Assembly: GCA_905215555.1 (NCBI GenBank)
Contig: CAJMQU010000014.1
Location: 1-64,000 of the forward strand
Length of the DNA stretch: 64,000 nucleotides
Origin: an uncultured bacterium
GTDB lineage: Bacteria > Bacteroidota > Bacteroidia > Bacteroidales > Bacteroidaceae
Reading direction: 5' to 3'
Position numbers and translations under genes: made by a program. Shown piece after piece: positions 41,901 to 51,430 of the stretch. Below the pieces are notes generated by a model, which saw only the letters and a program-made list of their open reading frames with translations, ran no database searches and was not told the DNA's origin. Position 1 is the first letter of the stretch, and each line of letters opens with the position of its first letter.

Positions 41901-42010
41901 GGTGCCCTGTTCACTTCGTTCACCTCCGGATCTCTCCATTCATTAAAGTTTTGTGAAAACAGAGCAGTACACAATAGCAGTAAACTGCCGGTCAATATAT
42001 TTTTCTTCAT
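38909..42010 (-). CDS. GH2 beta-galactosidase, LacZ-like long form
   Basis: The 1033-residue enzyme has a signal peptide (MKKNILTGSLLLLCTALFSQ). It follows the five-domain LacZ plan: sugar-binding jelly roll (about 50-230), immunoglobulin-like domain (about 235-335), TIM barrel (about 340-630), second immunoglobulin-like domain and the C-terminal Bgal-small-N domain (about 750-1030). The acid/base is Glu463 (FWSLGNEAGFG) and the nucleophile Glu526 (LIQCEYTHAMGNS). Unlike E. coli LacZ it is exported. Beside GH92 and GH95 it probably removes beta-galactose from glycan antennae (inference). It begins 8 bases after the GH92 gene. Confidence 0.92.
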   Translation of the reverse strand: MKKNILTGSLLLLCTALFSQNFNEWRDPEVNEVNRAPMHTNYFAYQDEGSALGRCKEASQNFMSLNGVWKFLWVKNADMRPVDFYKTGYDDKSWNDMQVPGLWALNGYGVPLYVNYGYPWRNQFAGEPPTIPVEGNQVGSYRKEIIVPADWREKEVFAHFGSVSSNIYLWVNGQFVGYSEDSKLEAEFNLTKYLKPGKNLIAFQIFRWCDGSYLEDQDFLRLAGVGRDCYLYARNKKYIRDIRVTPNLDAQYKDATLDVTVDIKGSGSVDLKLLDASGKEVVTTSVKGSGKVSTGMEVLNPEKWSAETPVLYTLLATLKDKDRVLEVIPVNVGFRKIELRDSQIWVNGQPVLFKGVNRHEMDPDNGYYVSPQRMIQDIRIMKAFNINAVRTSHYPNDNLWYDLCDRYGLYVVAEANVESHGIGGHKTLAKNPLFAKAHLERNQRNVQRSYNHPSIIFWSLGNEAGFGPNFEACYTWIKSEDKTRAVQYEQAGTNEFTDVYCPMYQDYEGNKKYCEGNIEKPLIQCEYTHAMGNSAGGFKEYWDLIRKYPKYQGGFIWDFVDQSLRWKNKEGISFYAYGGDWSPYDASDNNFMDNGLISPDRKPNPHMYEVGHFYQSVWATPADLESGKINVYNENFFRDLSAYYAEWELLADGEVIRKGIVDNLDVAPQQTGIVRLGYAADDICRDKEVLLNIFFKLRKAETLLSAGHIVSRNQLVVRPYKNLERSVDNVRGIKTRTDVPAIRDNDVNFLIIEGENFRLDFDKHDGYLCRYEMKGMQLVEEGGKLKPNFWRAPTDNDLGAGLQMKYAAWKNTGIYLNKLEHKVADNLVQIDAEYTMNAVKAKLYLTYVINNNGAVKVTQRMFVDQSAKISDLFRFGMQMRLPQELEQISYYGRGPGENYSDRNHATFLGKYQQNVSSQFYSYIRPQENGTKTDIRWWKQTDRGGNGLKFVADAPCSMSALHYTIESLDDGERKDQRHSEFVPRVDYINLCIDKVQMGVGGVNSWGALPLEEYRLPYKDYEFSFFLLPLESDVE

Positions 42011-42018
42011 AAATACAA

Positions 42019-44367
42019 TTAATTATGTGAATTCACATCTTCGGAAACTCCCCATCCGGATGGATGTGCTCCCATTGTTAAAACCAATCTTCCACCCCGG
42101 GCTATGTCATCCTGCATCAAATAGCATTTGTCATATGGCTTTCCATCAAGAGTAGCACTCTGGATATAAACATTCTCAGGAGAATTGCCAATCGCCTCAA
42201 TGATAAAGCTCTTCCCGGATGCTATCATCGGGTCCAGGCAGATTTCTACCTTCTCAAAGACCGGGCTGGTGATCTCGTAGCGCAAATCTCCCGGACATAC
42301 CGGATGAATACCCGCAGCAGCCAGGACGTACCAGGCAGACATCTGACCCACATCTTCATTTCCTACCAATCCCTTCACTGAATTATGATAAGCATTCCGG
42401 CAGATATCACGCGTCCATTTCTGAGTCAACCAGGGAGTGTCCAAATGGTTGAACAGAAAGGGTACATGATGTACCGGTTCGTTGGCATGATTATAATAAG
42501 CGTTCCAAAGATAATCCTCAGGCGTTTTCTCAAACATATCCTGTAACTCAGCCAGAGCTTTCTCACGTCCCCCCAGCAACTGAATCAACCCTTGCACATC
42601 ATGAGGTACAAACCAACCTTGCTGATAGGCATTACATTCCATACAGCCATACCATTCTTCCAAACGACCGGCTTCCGGCAGGGGCATGAAGTTTCCTTCC
42701 TCGTCGCGTGGTCTGAACCAACCAAATTCAGCATCAAATACAGTGGCATAAGAGCGGGAACGTTTATCAAAATAATCACGATCTTCCGTCTTTCCTAAAG
42801 CCTCAGCCAAACGGGCCATACACCAATCCGTATAAGCATACTCCAACGTCAGCGATATCCCCGTATTTCCGGGTGAATACCCCTGGTCATTATTCTGAAA
42901 CATCCGGGAGGTGTTCAAAGCATATCGGTAAGCCTTCTCAATATCATATCCACGTATCCCCTTGGCATAGGCATCACATAAAATAGAAATGGCAGGATTG
43001 CCCAGCATGCAACCGGAGAAAGCATTCAATATCTCCCAGCGTTCCAGATACTCATTCCCGCTTTGTTCGGCTATTTCAACCAAAGAATTAATCAGGTCGT
43101 TCACCATCACAGGATTTATCAATGTCTGCAACGGCATCTGGCTGCGAAATACATCCCAACCACTGAATATCGTCCGCTTATTGAATTTAGATGTCTTATA
43201 AATCTGATTATCAGCTCCCAGATATTCACCATTAACGTCACTGCATATACGAGGATCAATCAGTGTATGATACAGAGCGGTATAAAAGGCCGTTTTTTCA
43301 TCTTCCGTACCACCTGTTACAGTTACTTTTGCCAATTCCTTATCCCATAGTTGCGCACAAGTTTCGTGCGTTTCGTCAAAATCCCATCCTTTCATCTCTG
43401 CATACAGGTTCTCTTCCGCATTTTTCAGACTGGTAAATGAGATTCCGCTTTTTAAAAGAATCTGTTCATCCTTCCGGGTATCAAAATCTGCATAAAAACC
43501 GAGATGCTTCCCTTCATAGGCAGTCACCGAAGGAATAATATCAGATTGACGTATCCAATCCCAATAACTTTCGCTTTCGATATTCTCACGTTTGCGTCTG
43601 CACCCATCGGGTATGTTAGCCGACCAAATACCGTGGGTCTTGAAAGGACGTGAAAACTCCGCACAGAAATAAACCGTATAATCGGCTTTGCCATCGCCAT
43701 TTCCCCAGCCACCACCTTCGGGGGTACACTTCATCCACCCCCGGATTTTATTGTCGCCAACGACCTCGATGAACTGCCGTACGGAAGTACCACCCACACG
43801 CCGTGCCAAATCTACCTGTATATGCGCTTCGTTGCTTTCCGGAAAAGTAAACCGTAACATTCCGCTATGCGGCAATGCCGTCGCTTCCGCACGAATCCCG
43901 TAATCAGTCAACTGCACGGAATAATATCCGGCAGAAGCATGCTCACTTTGTTTATCATAGCGGGAACGGTATCCTCCATCCGGATTCTCCAAAGTCCCGG
44001 CAAAAGTCTTCAATGGTCCAATAGTCGGCATTACCAGGAAATTCCCCAAATCGCCATACCAACCAATTCCTGACATCTGCGTGAAAGCGAATCCTTCAAT
44101 GGATGTATGTTCATCACTATATCCACTCCCGTTGTCACCTCCGGTGATTGTATTGGGGCTTACTTGTACCATTCCAAACGGTGCAGTGGCACCGGGAAAT
44201 GTCTTTCCAAGTCCGTGATAACTTCCGGCCGCCTCCGTATTGGTAGTGGCACCGATGAAAGGATTCACATAGGAAGACAGACGAACAGAATCGGTCGTTT
44301 TTTCCTTTGTATGGGTACAAGCGACTAAAAGTAAGGCCAAATATAATATTGAAATTCCTTTTTTCAT
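42019..44367 (-). CDS. GH92 alpha-mannosidase lipoprotein
   Basis: The 782-residue lipoprotein has a lipobox LLVAC (Cys17) and the GH92 plan: an N-terminal beta sandwich beginning SYVNPFIGATTNTEAAGSYHGLGKTFPGA, and an (alpha/alpha)6 barrel with FSGWDVFRSQMPL, LEEWYGCMECNAYQQGW and NEDVGQMSAWYVLAAAG. GH92 enzymes are calcium-dependent inverting exo-mannosidases of N-glycans and yeast mannan. The general-acid position falls at Glu577 in MECNAYQQ, where most members read EGNxWQ; the changed surroundings may alter linkage choice. A hairpin (44414-44454) lies in the gap before it. Confidence 0.9.
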   Translation of the reverse strand: MKKGISILYLALLLVACTHTKEKTTDSVRLSSYVNPFIGATTNTEAAGSYHGLGKTFPGATAPFGMVQVSPNTITGGDNGSGYSDEHTSIEGFAFTQMSGIGWYGDLGNFLVMPTIGPLKTFAGTLENPDGGYRSRYDKQSEHASAGYYSVQLTDYGIRAEATALPHSGMLRFTFPESNEAHIQVDLARRVGGTSVRQFIEVVGDNKIRGWMKCTPEGGGWGNGDGKADYTVYFCAEFSRPFKTHGIWSANIPDGCRRKRENIESESYWDWIRQSDIIPSVTAYEGKHLGFYADFDTRKDEQILLKSGISFTSLKNAEENLYAEMKGWDFDETHETCAQLWDKELAKVTVTGGTEDEKTAFYTALYHTLIDPRICSDVNGEYLGADNQIYKTSKFNKRTIFSGWDVFRSQMPLQTLINPVMVNDLINSLVEIAEQSGNEYLERWEILNAFSGCMLGNPAISILCDAYAKGIRGYDIEKAYRYALNTSRMFQNNDQGYSPGNTGISLTLEYAYTDWCMARLAEALGKTEDRDYFDKRSRSYATVFDAEFGWFRPRDEEGNFMPLPEAGRLEEWYGCMECNAYQQGWFVPHDVQGLIQLLGGREKALAELQDMFEKTPEDYLWNAYYNHANEPVHHVPFLFNHLDTPWLTQKWTRDICRNAYHNSVKGLVGNEDVGQMSAWYVLAAAGIHPVCPGDLRYEITSPVFEKVEICLDPMIASGKSFIIEAIGNSPENVYIQSATLDGKPYDKCYLMQDDIARGGRLVLTMGAHPSGWGVSEDVNSHN

Positions 44368-44413
44368 TCAAATTATGCTTTTCTTAAATAAACCGTAACC
44401 TACCCTAAAATAC

Positions 44414-44454
44414 ACCTGCTCCATACATTTGAGTGAAGGACGTACGGAGCAGGT
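44414..44454 (-). terminator. Hairpin between the surface lipoprotein and GH92 genes, possible attenuator
   Basis: ACCTGCTCC (44414-44422) pairs perfectly with GGAGCAGGT (44446-44454) around a 23-base loop. On the minus strand it is followed by GTATTTTAGG, a weak U-tract. It lies 47 bases after the stop of the DUF1735 gene, so partial termination could lower expression of the enzymes relative to the uptake genes. Confidence 0.5.
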
Positions 44455-44501
44455 AAATTTCAGACAGGTTTCAAATATGATTTCAATAACACAGGAATAC
44501 C

Positions 44502-45848
44502 TTATAATGCCCAAAGTCTGAACTCAGCCAAAGCAAAGCTACCGCTGGGTGACTCATCCACCGTCATTCTTATATGCTTAATCTTTTCCCCAGTTACCAA
44601 AACAGGTGACGTATATGTCTGCCCTACATCAAAAGGCAGTTCACTACTTAAAACAACAATCTTCTTAAATTCCACGCCATCCGCACTACCATAAAGTGAA
44701 ACTCTATGAGGTACTACATGCGATCCCGCATTACGAGTAACGTACTCGAAACGGAAAGCTGAAATCTCACCCGAAAGTGCAAACTGAAGCCAATGTGGCA
44801 AAGCTACCCCTACCGAATAATCACTGTGGAAATAAGTACCCGGATCACCGTCAATCAATTCTGCAACAGATCCCTCGCAGATACTGTTTGGATGATAAGA
44901 AATCATACTTTCAACCAATTGTATTGAAGGCAGGTCACCTGCATCCGGTACATAAGAAACGCCTAACAAACAAGAATTCTTTGCCGGATCTACATCAATC
45001 GTTTCAAAAGAAGTACCAGTCAATGCTAGTGGCAATACATAATTCCCGTAACTTAATCCTTCCCGCGTTACTCTTACATCCAATTTATTTTCTCCATCGG
45101 GAGCCATTTTAACAATTCCGCCCTGATTCATTGTATATGAAGCCGGAGGAAGCAGCATCAAGTTAACTCCTTGCTCACGGTTATACTCATCCAACAAAGT
45201 TTCATCCACTTCCGTATAGCAATCAAACGACCATTTATTTTCGATTGAAAGGCCCAACGGCAACGTCAGATCAATGTGATTACCACCCGTTTCAGGAAAA
45301 GAATTCATCACATAGCCAGTTTTCTCAAAACTAACCACAGGCGTTATCACTTCCGGCTTAATGAACATATGTTTTTTCTCAGCATTAATAGAGTCTGCCG
45401 AGTTGCACAAAAACAAAGGAACGATATATTCATTTTCTTGTTCTTCTCCCTGCAACGCATTAATAGCTTCCGTATAAAATGACAAGTCTATCTTCTTATA
45501 CATCTCCGTAGCCGCAAAAGTCAGATTTCCGGTTTCTATCGAGTAACATCCGGACGGCAGTATCTTATAGTGTGTCCCCTGATTCTCATTATATTCAGCC
45601 AGCATAACTTCATCCATTACTTTCATTTCTACGGTAGTCTTTGCATTTTTATCAGACCCGGCCTTAGCAATGGCAACGGCATATTTAGTCATTTCCTCTG
45701 TCTTATAGATTGAATACTCTATCTCGCCACTGTTCCGAAAATAAAGAATTGTACTATAGTCGTCCAGATATTGTTCCCTGTTATCCTCACAAGATATCTG
45801 CAAAATAGAAAACAGGCAGAGAGCAATATATAATATACTTTTTTTCAT
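44502..45848 (-). CDS. Surface glycan-binding lipoprotein, DUF1735 plus F5/8 type C (discoidin) domain
   Basis: The 448-residue lipoprotein has a lipobox LQISC (about Cys20). Two DUF1735-type beta domains (about 25-160 and 165-295) carry the paired pattern MLAEYNENQGTHYKILPSGCYSI and LLDEYNREQGVNLMLLPPASYTM. The C-terminal discoidin domain (about 305-448) ends IKHIRMTVDESPSGSFALAEFRLWAL. It takes the place of a SusE/SusF-like binding protein after susD. The frame extends 18 codons upstream, but the signal peptide starts at 45848. Confidence 0.85.
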   Translation of the reverse strand: MKKSILYIALCLFSILQISCEDNREQYLDDYSTILYFRNSGEIEYSIYKTEEMTKYAVAIAKAGSDKNAKTTVEMKVMDEVMLAEYNENQGTHYKILPSGCYSIETGNLTFAATEMYKKIDLSFYTEAINALQGEEQENEYIVPLFLCNSADSINAEKKHMFIKPEVITPVVSFEKTGYVMNSFPETGGNHIDLTLPLGLSIENKWSFDCYTEVDETLLDEYNREQGVNLMLLPPASYTMNQGGIVKMAPDGENKLDVRVTREGLSYGNYVLPLALTGTSFETIDVDPAKNSCLLGVSYVPDAGDLPSIQLVESMISYHPNSICEGSVAELIDGDPGTYFHSDYSVGVALPHWLQFALSGEISAFRFEYVTRNAGSHVVPHRVSLYGSADGVEFKKIVVLSSELPFDVGQTYTSPVLVTGEKIKHIRMTVDESPSGSFALAEFRLWAL

Positions 45849-45937
45849 ACATAAATAATCGTTGTGCTCCATACTAAACAAGAGCGTTTGTAATCTATTC
45901 ATAACTCATTTACACATTCAGAAATATATCCTGTCCA

Positions 45938-47854
45938 TTACCAACCATAGTTTTGAACCAATAAGTTATTACGGTCTATTTCGCGCTGGGCAAAAGGATA
46001 CAAATAATGATTCCTATTAAATACACGAGTTTCAAACGGCACTCTCTTCCAGAATCCGTCAGGAGTTTCTGTCGGACTCATATTCCCTATAGGATAGGTA
46101 GTATCCATACCGTACATTTTTCCACCATCTGTCTTTTCAGCAATCATCCAGGTACGTGTGTCGAAATAGCGATGTCTCTCAAATGCCAGTTCCACACGAC
46201 GTTCTTTACGACAGAGTTCTATCAGTTCTTCGACAGATGCATCCGGATAAACTTCCAAAATGGGAGGTACTCCGGCACGATTACGCAAATCGTTCCACTT
46301 TTCCATAGCTTCTTCATAATATCCAGCAGGCATCGTGACAGCTCTCTTTTTACATTCCAATACTGATTCAATGAAATTCAGATAAATCTCTCCCAAACGG
46401 AATACTGGGAAAGTAATATTTCCCCAGTTGTCACTGGCAGAATTCTGATAATGATCATAGAAGCGATTACACAGATATCCGCTCTTCGGATAATCGTGCG
46501 CCTTATTACCATTGCCACCTTTAGCAAAAGAGATAGGAGTTTTGGCTTCACCGTGCAGCCAGGTATTTCCGCTAAAGAAAACCGTGATATAGAAACGCGG
46601 TTCTCTGTCTTTATACATATTGGGAGCCTTAATCCAATAATTGTCAGAAGTGGACCAGCCCTTTGCCGGATATTTCCAATCAGTTTTCACTAATTCATTC
46701 TCCAGGTTATATCCTGCCTCTTCATCTACAATGGGTTTGCCTGTAACACTATATCCTGTAATCGGATAACGTCCGGTATTCATGGCATAAGCATCTACTA
46801 ATTGCTGAGTAGGACCGATACCTCCATAGGCCGTGCCTGCCACTCCGGTCGGTACTGTCGTAACACTCCAGCCGAAACGCTTAAAATAGCCATCCGTCCA
46901 AATTAACTCGCTGTTCCATACTTTGTAGCCAATACCATAATAGTCTTCATAAGGATTTCCATTTCCAGCCCGATAAAGTCTGTAGCTGCCATCTTCGAAA
47001 ACCTTATGTGCAGCCTGAGCTGCAACAAGCCATTTATTTGCATCATAAGTCTGTGGAAAAAGAGGTTTACCCGACTGTTCGGGAAATTCTTCACAAACCG
47101 GATTTACTATGCTTCGGTAAAGAGAATTTCCATTAAATAAATCACGGGCAGAATACAACGTCAAACGCGAAATAACAGCATAACATGTACCTTGTGTGGC
47201 AAACCCCCACTCACTATTACTGAGTTCTGTCTGTTTCTGCATCGCAGGGTCTTCGGCACAAGCGGTCATCTCGCTGACAACATAATCTACACATTGTTCC
47301 CAGGTAGCCCGAGGACGATACAGTTCTTCCGTGCTTGCCATGAAGTCCAACAGTTCATCTCCAAGCAAAAATACAGGACCAAAATCGCGCATCATCATGA
47401 AATAATAATATGCCCGGGCAAAACGTGCCTGAATCTTCCATTTTGCCAGTTCATGTCTGTCTAACAGAGGATCCGAACATTTATCTGCATTTTGCAGGAA
47501 GATATTACATTCGCGGATACCTTTATAATAATAGTCCATCTTGTAATAAGGAATACTGGAAGGATTCCACGAACCGAAATTCATTGCACGAAAGTCACGT
47601 TCGAATGCAATGGTACCTTCATCCGATGCCCCAATATACGGATCATCATTACCTATTTCCCGCGAATTCTCTTTAGGAAGAAAAGACATCGCATTTAACC
47701 AATACTGCTTAGTCGTGTTCCTTGACTCCCATATTTTCTCAAATGTCAGCTTCTCATCCTCTTGTCTGTCTAGAAAATCTTCACATGCAATCAAAAGAAA
47801 TCCCGACAATGCAACAAGAGATAAACTATAAATGTATTTCAGTAAATTCATCAT
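45938..47854 (-). CDS. SusD/RagB family outer-membrane lipoprotein
   Basis: The 638-residue lipoprotein has a lipobox FLLIAC (about Cys24) followed by EDFLDRQEDEKLTFEKIWESRN, the SusD opening. Tetratricopeptide-like helices appear at FARAYYYFMMMRDFGPVFLL, and the C-terminal SusD part has FPVFRLGEIYLNFIESV, WNDLRNRAGVPP and LCRKERRVELAFERHRYFDTRTW. It forms the lid of the SusC transporter and binds the oligosaccharide. It starts 8 bases after susC on the same strand. Confidence 0.95.
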   Translation of the reverse strand: MMNLLKYIYSLSLVALSGFLLIACEDFLDRQEDEKLTFEKIWESRNTTKQYWLNAMSFLPKENSREIGNDDPYIGASDEGTIAFERDFRAMNFGSWNPSSIPYYKMDYYYKGIRECNIFLQNADKCSDPLLDRHELAKWKIQARFARAYYYFMMMRDFGPVFLLGDELLDFMASTEELYRPRATWEQCVDYVVSEMTACAEDPAMQKQTELSNSEWGFATQGTCYAVISRLTLYSARDLFNGNSLYRSIVNPVCEEFPEQSGKPLFPQTYDANKWLVAAQAAHKVFEDGSYRLYRAGNGNPYEDYYGIGYKVWNSELIWTDGYFKRFGWSVTTVPTGVAGTAYGGIGPTQQLVDAYAMNTGRYPITGYSVTGKPIVDEEAGYNLENELVKTDWKYPAKGWSTSDNYWIKAPNMYKDREPRFYITVFFSGNTWLHGEAKTPISFAKGGNGNKAHDYPKSGYLCNRFYDHYQNSASDNWGNITFPVFRLGEIYLNFIESVLECKKRAVTMPAGYYEEAMEKWNDLRNRAGVPPILEVYPDASVEELIELCRKERRVELAFERHRYFDTRTWMIAEKTDGGKMYGMDTTYPIGNMSPTETPDGFWKRVPFETRVFNRNHYLYPFAQREIDRNNLLVQNYGW

Positions 47855-47862
47855 GGCACAAA

Positions 47863-50800
47863 TTATAAGTTGATATTAAATCCTAAGGTTATTACTCTAT
47901 TCAATGGATAGCCGGAACCATCGGAACTGCCCTTTTCCGGATCCCACAGTTTGAAGCTACTGAATGTCATCAGATTATTGGCTGCTACATAAAAGCGCAA
48001 AGACCTGATAAAATTCTTACCCAACAATTTCTTGGGCAATGTATAACCGATCTCCAGATTCTTCAGACGTATGAAACTACCATCTCTCATCCACCAGTCG
48101 GAAGTCTGGTTATTGTTGGAAGAACCTGCTTGGTTCGACAAACTTAAACGTGGATAGATAGCACGGGCATTCTGCTCCGGAGTGTTGGTAGACATCCATA
48201 CATTGCCATATATATCTTCATTGACCGCTGAGCGCTCCATGCTACCGCTACTGAAAGGGCTACGAAGGGAAGCGCCTGCCAAGAAAAAACTGGTATGAGC
48301 CACTCCTTGGAAAAACACATTGAAGTCCCAATTTTTCCATTGTGCTGTCGCTCCAAAACCATATATTATTTCCGGCATATTAGTATATCCCAACGCCACT
48401 TCATCCTGAGAGTCTATGACACCGTCTCCATTGATATCCTGATATTTAATGTCTCCCACACGATATTCACCATAAGTCTGCCGCGGACTGCAATCTATTT
48501 CTTCCTGACTGGTAAACAACCCCAATGCTTTCAGACCGAAAGGCTGCACGGAACCGTATGATCCGAAGGGCTTGCCTATACGATTCTGGTATTTATATTC
48601 CCAGTCCGGATCATCATTATTAATCATCTTATTACGATTATAAGTAAAATTACCGCGTGCCGTAACAAATACATTACTAATCTTCTGTGAATATTCAAGA
48701 TTAGCGTCAATACCCTGATTCAAGGTTTCACCGACATTTATATATGGAACTGTAGAGATACCCACAATAATCGGAAGTCCGGAACGCTGCAAGAAGATTC
48801 CACTGCGTTTTTCACGGAAATAGTCTACTTGCAATTTGGCTTTCTCAAACAAAGACAATTCAATACCCACATTTAGTTTCAACGCCTCTTCCCAGGAAGC
48901 AGATAAATTTTCCACTTCACCTACAATGATACCTTGCCCACCTTGATTTCCACTTTCACCATAGTTCCAGCTACCACCATTAACAATGGTCGATTCGTAT
49001 ACCCAGCGACGTTGTCCGCCTATGTCATCATTTCCGACCAAACCATAAGAAGCTTTCAATTTGAGCACATCAACGACTTTAGTAACCGGTTCAAACCACT
49101 TTTCATTGGAAACCATCCAACCTATGGCACCGGCAGGAAAAAAACCAAAACGATGACCACGGGCAAAGTTCTCCGAGCCGTTATATCCCATATTAAATTC
49201 CGCAAAGTAAGTATCTCGGAAAGCATATGTCAGGCGTCCAGCCAAGCCTTGATTCTTATAAGGCAAAGCATCATCCCCACTTTCAGCCTGCGTATTTGTA
49301 CGTATTTTCTGATTATACAAGAACAGTCCTCCTACACGATGTTCCCCTGCAAAAATACGGTTATAGGTCAACGAGCCTTCCAAATAAGTAGTCATCGTTC
49401 CGCTACGTCCCACCGTATAGCCTAATTTCTCATCTCCTGTATGTACAGGATCCCATATACCATCATTATTATTATCATCATATATCAGACTCCCGTCTTC
49501 TGCCCTTCCGTGAGCATGATAAGTGGTAGGTGTCTTGTAGCGTCTTTGAGAAGTGGTATTCCACGCATCCCATGAGAATTTCACATTAGCGGTCAGACCT
49601 TCCAGCGGCTTCCAAAGTTTACCCATATCCTGTGTCAGACCAATCAAAGACTGAGCAGAATTCCAGAATTGTTCTCTATAGCCGGAATGTACAAGCAAGT
49701 TCCAGGGATTCTGTCCCGCATCAGTCGACGGGCCTGATAAAGTTCCATCTGAATATCTCACCGGGAAAGCATTCGGTGATGTAGAAAGCGTATAGCTCCA
49801 TATATCATCATCATTACTTCCATAGCCGGGGCCAAATGATTTCTCATAAATATTAGCCAAATTAACATTCAGCAAAGTACTGGAAGTTACATTAATATCC
49901 ACATTAGCACGGAAATTGAATTTATTGTAACGTAATGATGAATTATATCCATAAATGTTACCTGCATTCTTATAGATAGAGTTCTCATGATAATATGAAC
50001 CGGCGACGTAATACTTTACGACATCTCCACCTCCTGTAACACTCAAGTTAACACGCTGATTTTCTGCAACATTATCAAACAAAGATTTTGTCCAGTCCAC
50101 ATTCGGATACAAATCGGAATCACTACCATCCCGATATTTCTGAATTTCATCCTGAGAATAATAATTAGAGGCAGAAGCTTCATTATATAATTCTGCCCAC
50201 TCAGCAGCTCCCAACATAGAAGGACGGCGTGTAGGATTGGTAAAGCCAAACTCGGCACGAGCATTAATTTGGGGCTTCCCTTCTTGACCTTTCTTCGTCG
50301 TTATCAGAATAACACCATTAGCACCACGAACACCATAAACGGCTGATGCGGCAGCATCCTTCAGAATAGAGAAAGAAGCAATATCTTCCGTATCTACCAA
50401 ATCAAGATCACGTTCAATACCATCTACCAAAACCAGCGGAGTAGAAGTACCTTTGAAAGAAGACACACCACGGATATAAAATTCGGCAGCACTGTTTTTT
50501 CCCGGTTCACCAGAACGTGACATGGAAACCACACCAGCCAACTGCCCTGCCAAAGAAGTAGAAAGTGAAGCACCGGGAACTTTCAACGCAGCTACATCCA
50601 CAGTTGAGATAGCACCAACTACGCTTTCCTTTTTCTGGCGGCCATAACCTACTACAACCACATCGGCCAGTTCATTTACTTTTTGTTCCAGACGAACAAC
50701 TATATTCTGCTGATTGCCTACAGTGATAATTTTATCCCCTAATCCGAGGAAAGATATTTTCAGCTTATCTGCAGCAGTCACATCAATCTCGAAAGTGCCG

Positions 50801-51288
50801 TCCAAGTCAGTAGTCACACCACGTGTACTACCCACCACCACGACTGTGGCACCTGGCAACGGTTCTCCCAAGTCATCCATAACTTTACCCCGAAACATCT
50901 TTTTCCCCTCTTGTGTTACTCCCGGAACGACAGTATCCTTCTTTTCACTCTTTGATATGAATATCTGGCGATCCTTAATAACATATGAATTATCCGTACC
51001 GGCAAAGACCTGTTTCAGTATCTCGTCCACAGTCTTATTCTCGGCCTTAATATTTACTCTGCGATTAATATCCAGAACATTGTCATAGTAAAAGAATACA
51101 TATTCACTTTGCTTCTCTATCGCTGCAAAGACTTCCTTCACTGTACCCTTATTCACATTCAATGATAATAATGTTGACTGTGAATACGCCTCACTGGCAA
51201 ATCCGACATTGATTCCTACCAGAAGCAATAGTATGGTGAATTTTATCTTGTCATATTTTTCCTTCCATAAAATACATTTCTTTTTCAT
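47863..51288 (-). CDS. SusC/RagA family TonB-dependent transporter with STN signalling domain
   Basis: The 1141-residue protein has a long signal region (cut after SEAYSQ, about residue 37). An STN domain (about 38-115, LLSLNVNKGTVKEVFAAIEKQSEYVFFYY) is followed by a carboxypeptidase-D-regulatory-like domain (about 130-205), the plug (about 225-345, with RGANGVILITTKKG) and the 22-strand barrel ending in VITLGFNINL. The STN domain is what contacts FecR anti-sigma factors, and the FecR gene is next door. It imports the oligosaccharide bound by the SusD partner. Cell-surface signalling of this kind is typical of host-glycan loci. Confidence 0.95.
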   Translation of the reverse strand: MKKKCILWKEKYDKIKFTILLLLVGINVGFASEAYSQSTLLSLNVNKGTVKEVFAAIEKQSEYVFFYYDNVLDINRRVNIKAENKTVDEILKQVFAGTDNSYVIKDRQIFISKSEKKDTVVPGVTQEGKKMFRGKVMDDLGEPLPGATVVVVGSTRGVTTDLDGTFEIDVTAADKLKISFLGLGDKIITVGNQQNIVVRLEQKVNELADVVVVGYGRQKKESVVGAISTVDVAALKVPGASLSTSLAGQLAGVVSMSRSGEPGKNSAAEFYIRGVSSFKGTSTPLVLVDGIERDLDLVDTEDIASFSILKDAAASAVYGVRGANGVILITTKKGQEGKPQINARAEFGFTNPTRRPSMLGAAEWAELYNEASASNYYSQDEIQKYRDGSDSDLYPNVDWTKSLFDNVAENQRVNLSVTGGGDVVKYYVAGSYYHENSIYKNAGNIYGYNSSLRYNKFNFRANVDINVTSSTLLNVNLANIYEKSFGPGYGSNDDDIWSYTLSTSPNAFPVRYSDGTLSGPSTDAGQNPWNLLVHSGYREQFWNSAQSLIGLTQDMGKLWKPLEGLTANVKFSWDAWNTTSQRRYKTPTTYHAHGRAEDGSLIYDDNNNDGIWDPVHTGDEKLGYTVGRSGTMTTYLEGSLTYNRIFAGEHRVGGLFLYNQKIRTNTQAESGDDALPYKNQGLAGRLTYAFRDTYFAEFNMGYNGSENFARGHRFGFFPAGAIGWMVSNEKWFEPVTKVVDVLKLKASYGLVGNDDIGGQRRWVYESTIVNGGSWNYGESGNQGGQGIIVGEVENLSASWEEALKLNVGIELSLFEKAKLQVDYFREKRSGIFLQRSGLPIIVGISTVPYINVGETLNQGIDANLEYSQKISNVFVTARGNFTYNRNKMINNDDPDWEYKYQNRIGKPFGSYGSVQPFGLKALGLFTSQEEIDCSPRQTYGEYRVGDIKYQDINGDGVIDSQDEVALGYTNMPEIIYGFGATAQWKNWDFNVFFQGVAHTSFFLAGASLRSPFSSGSMERSAVNEDIYGNVWMSTNTPEQNARAIYPRLSLSNQAGSSNNNQTSDWWMRDGSFIRLKNLEIGYTLPKKLLGKNFIRSLRFYVAANNLMTFSSFKLWDPEKGSSDGSGYPLNRVITLGFNINL

Positions 51289-51430
51289 GTTTTCATTATT
51301 GGATTTAAAGAATAATTATTGTATAAGATTAAAATTGAAGATGAGATAGAAGCAGTCTTACTGCTATGATTGTTTGGGTGTTTTTCAAGTTTTTATCTTC
51401 ATAAGCACTTTACTCTTTTGAGGTTGATTA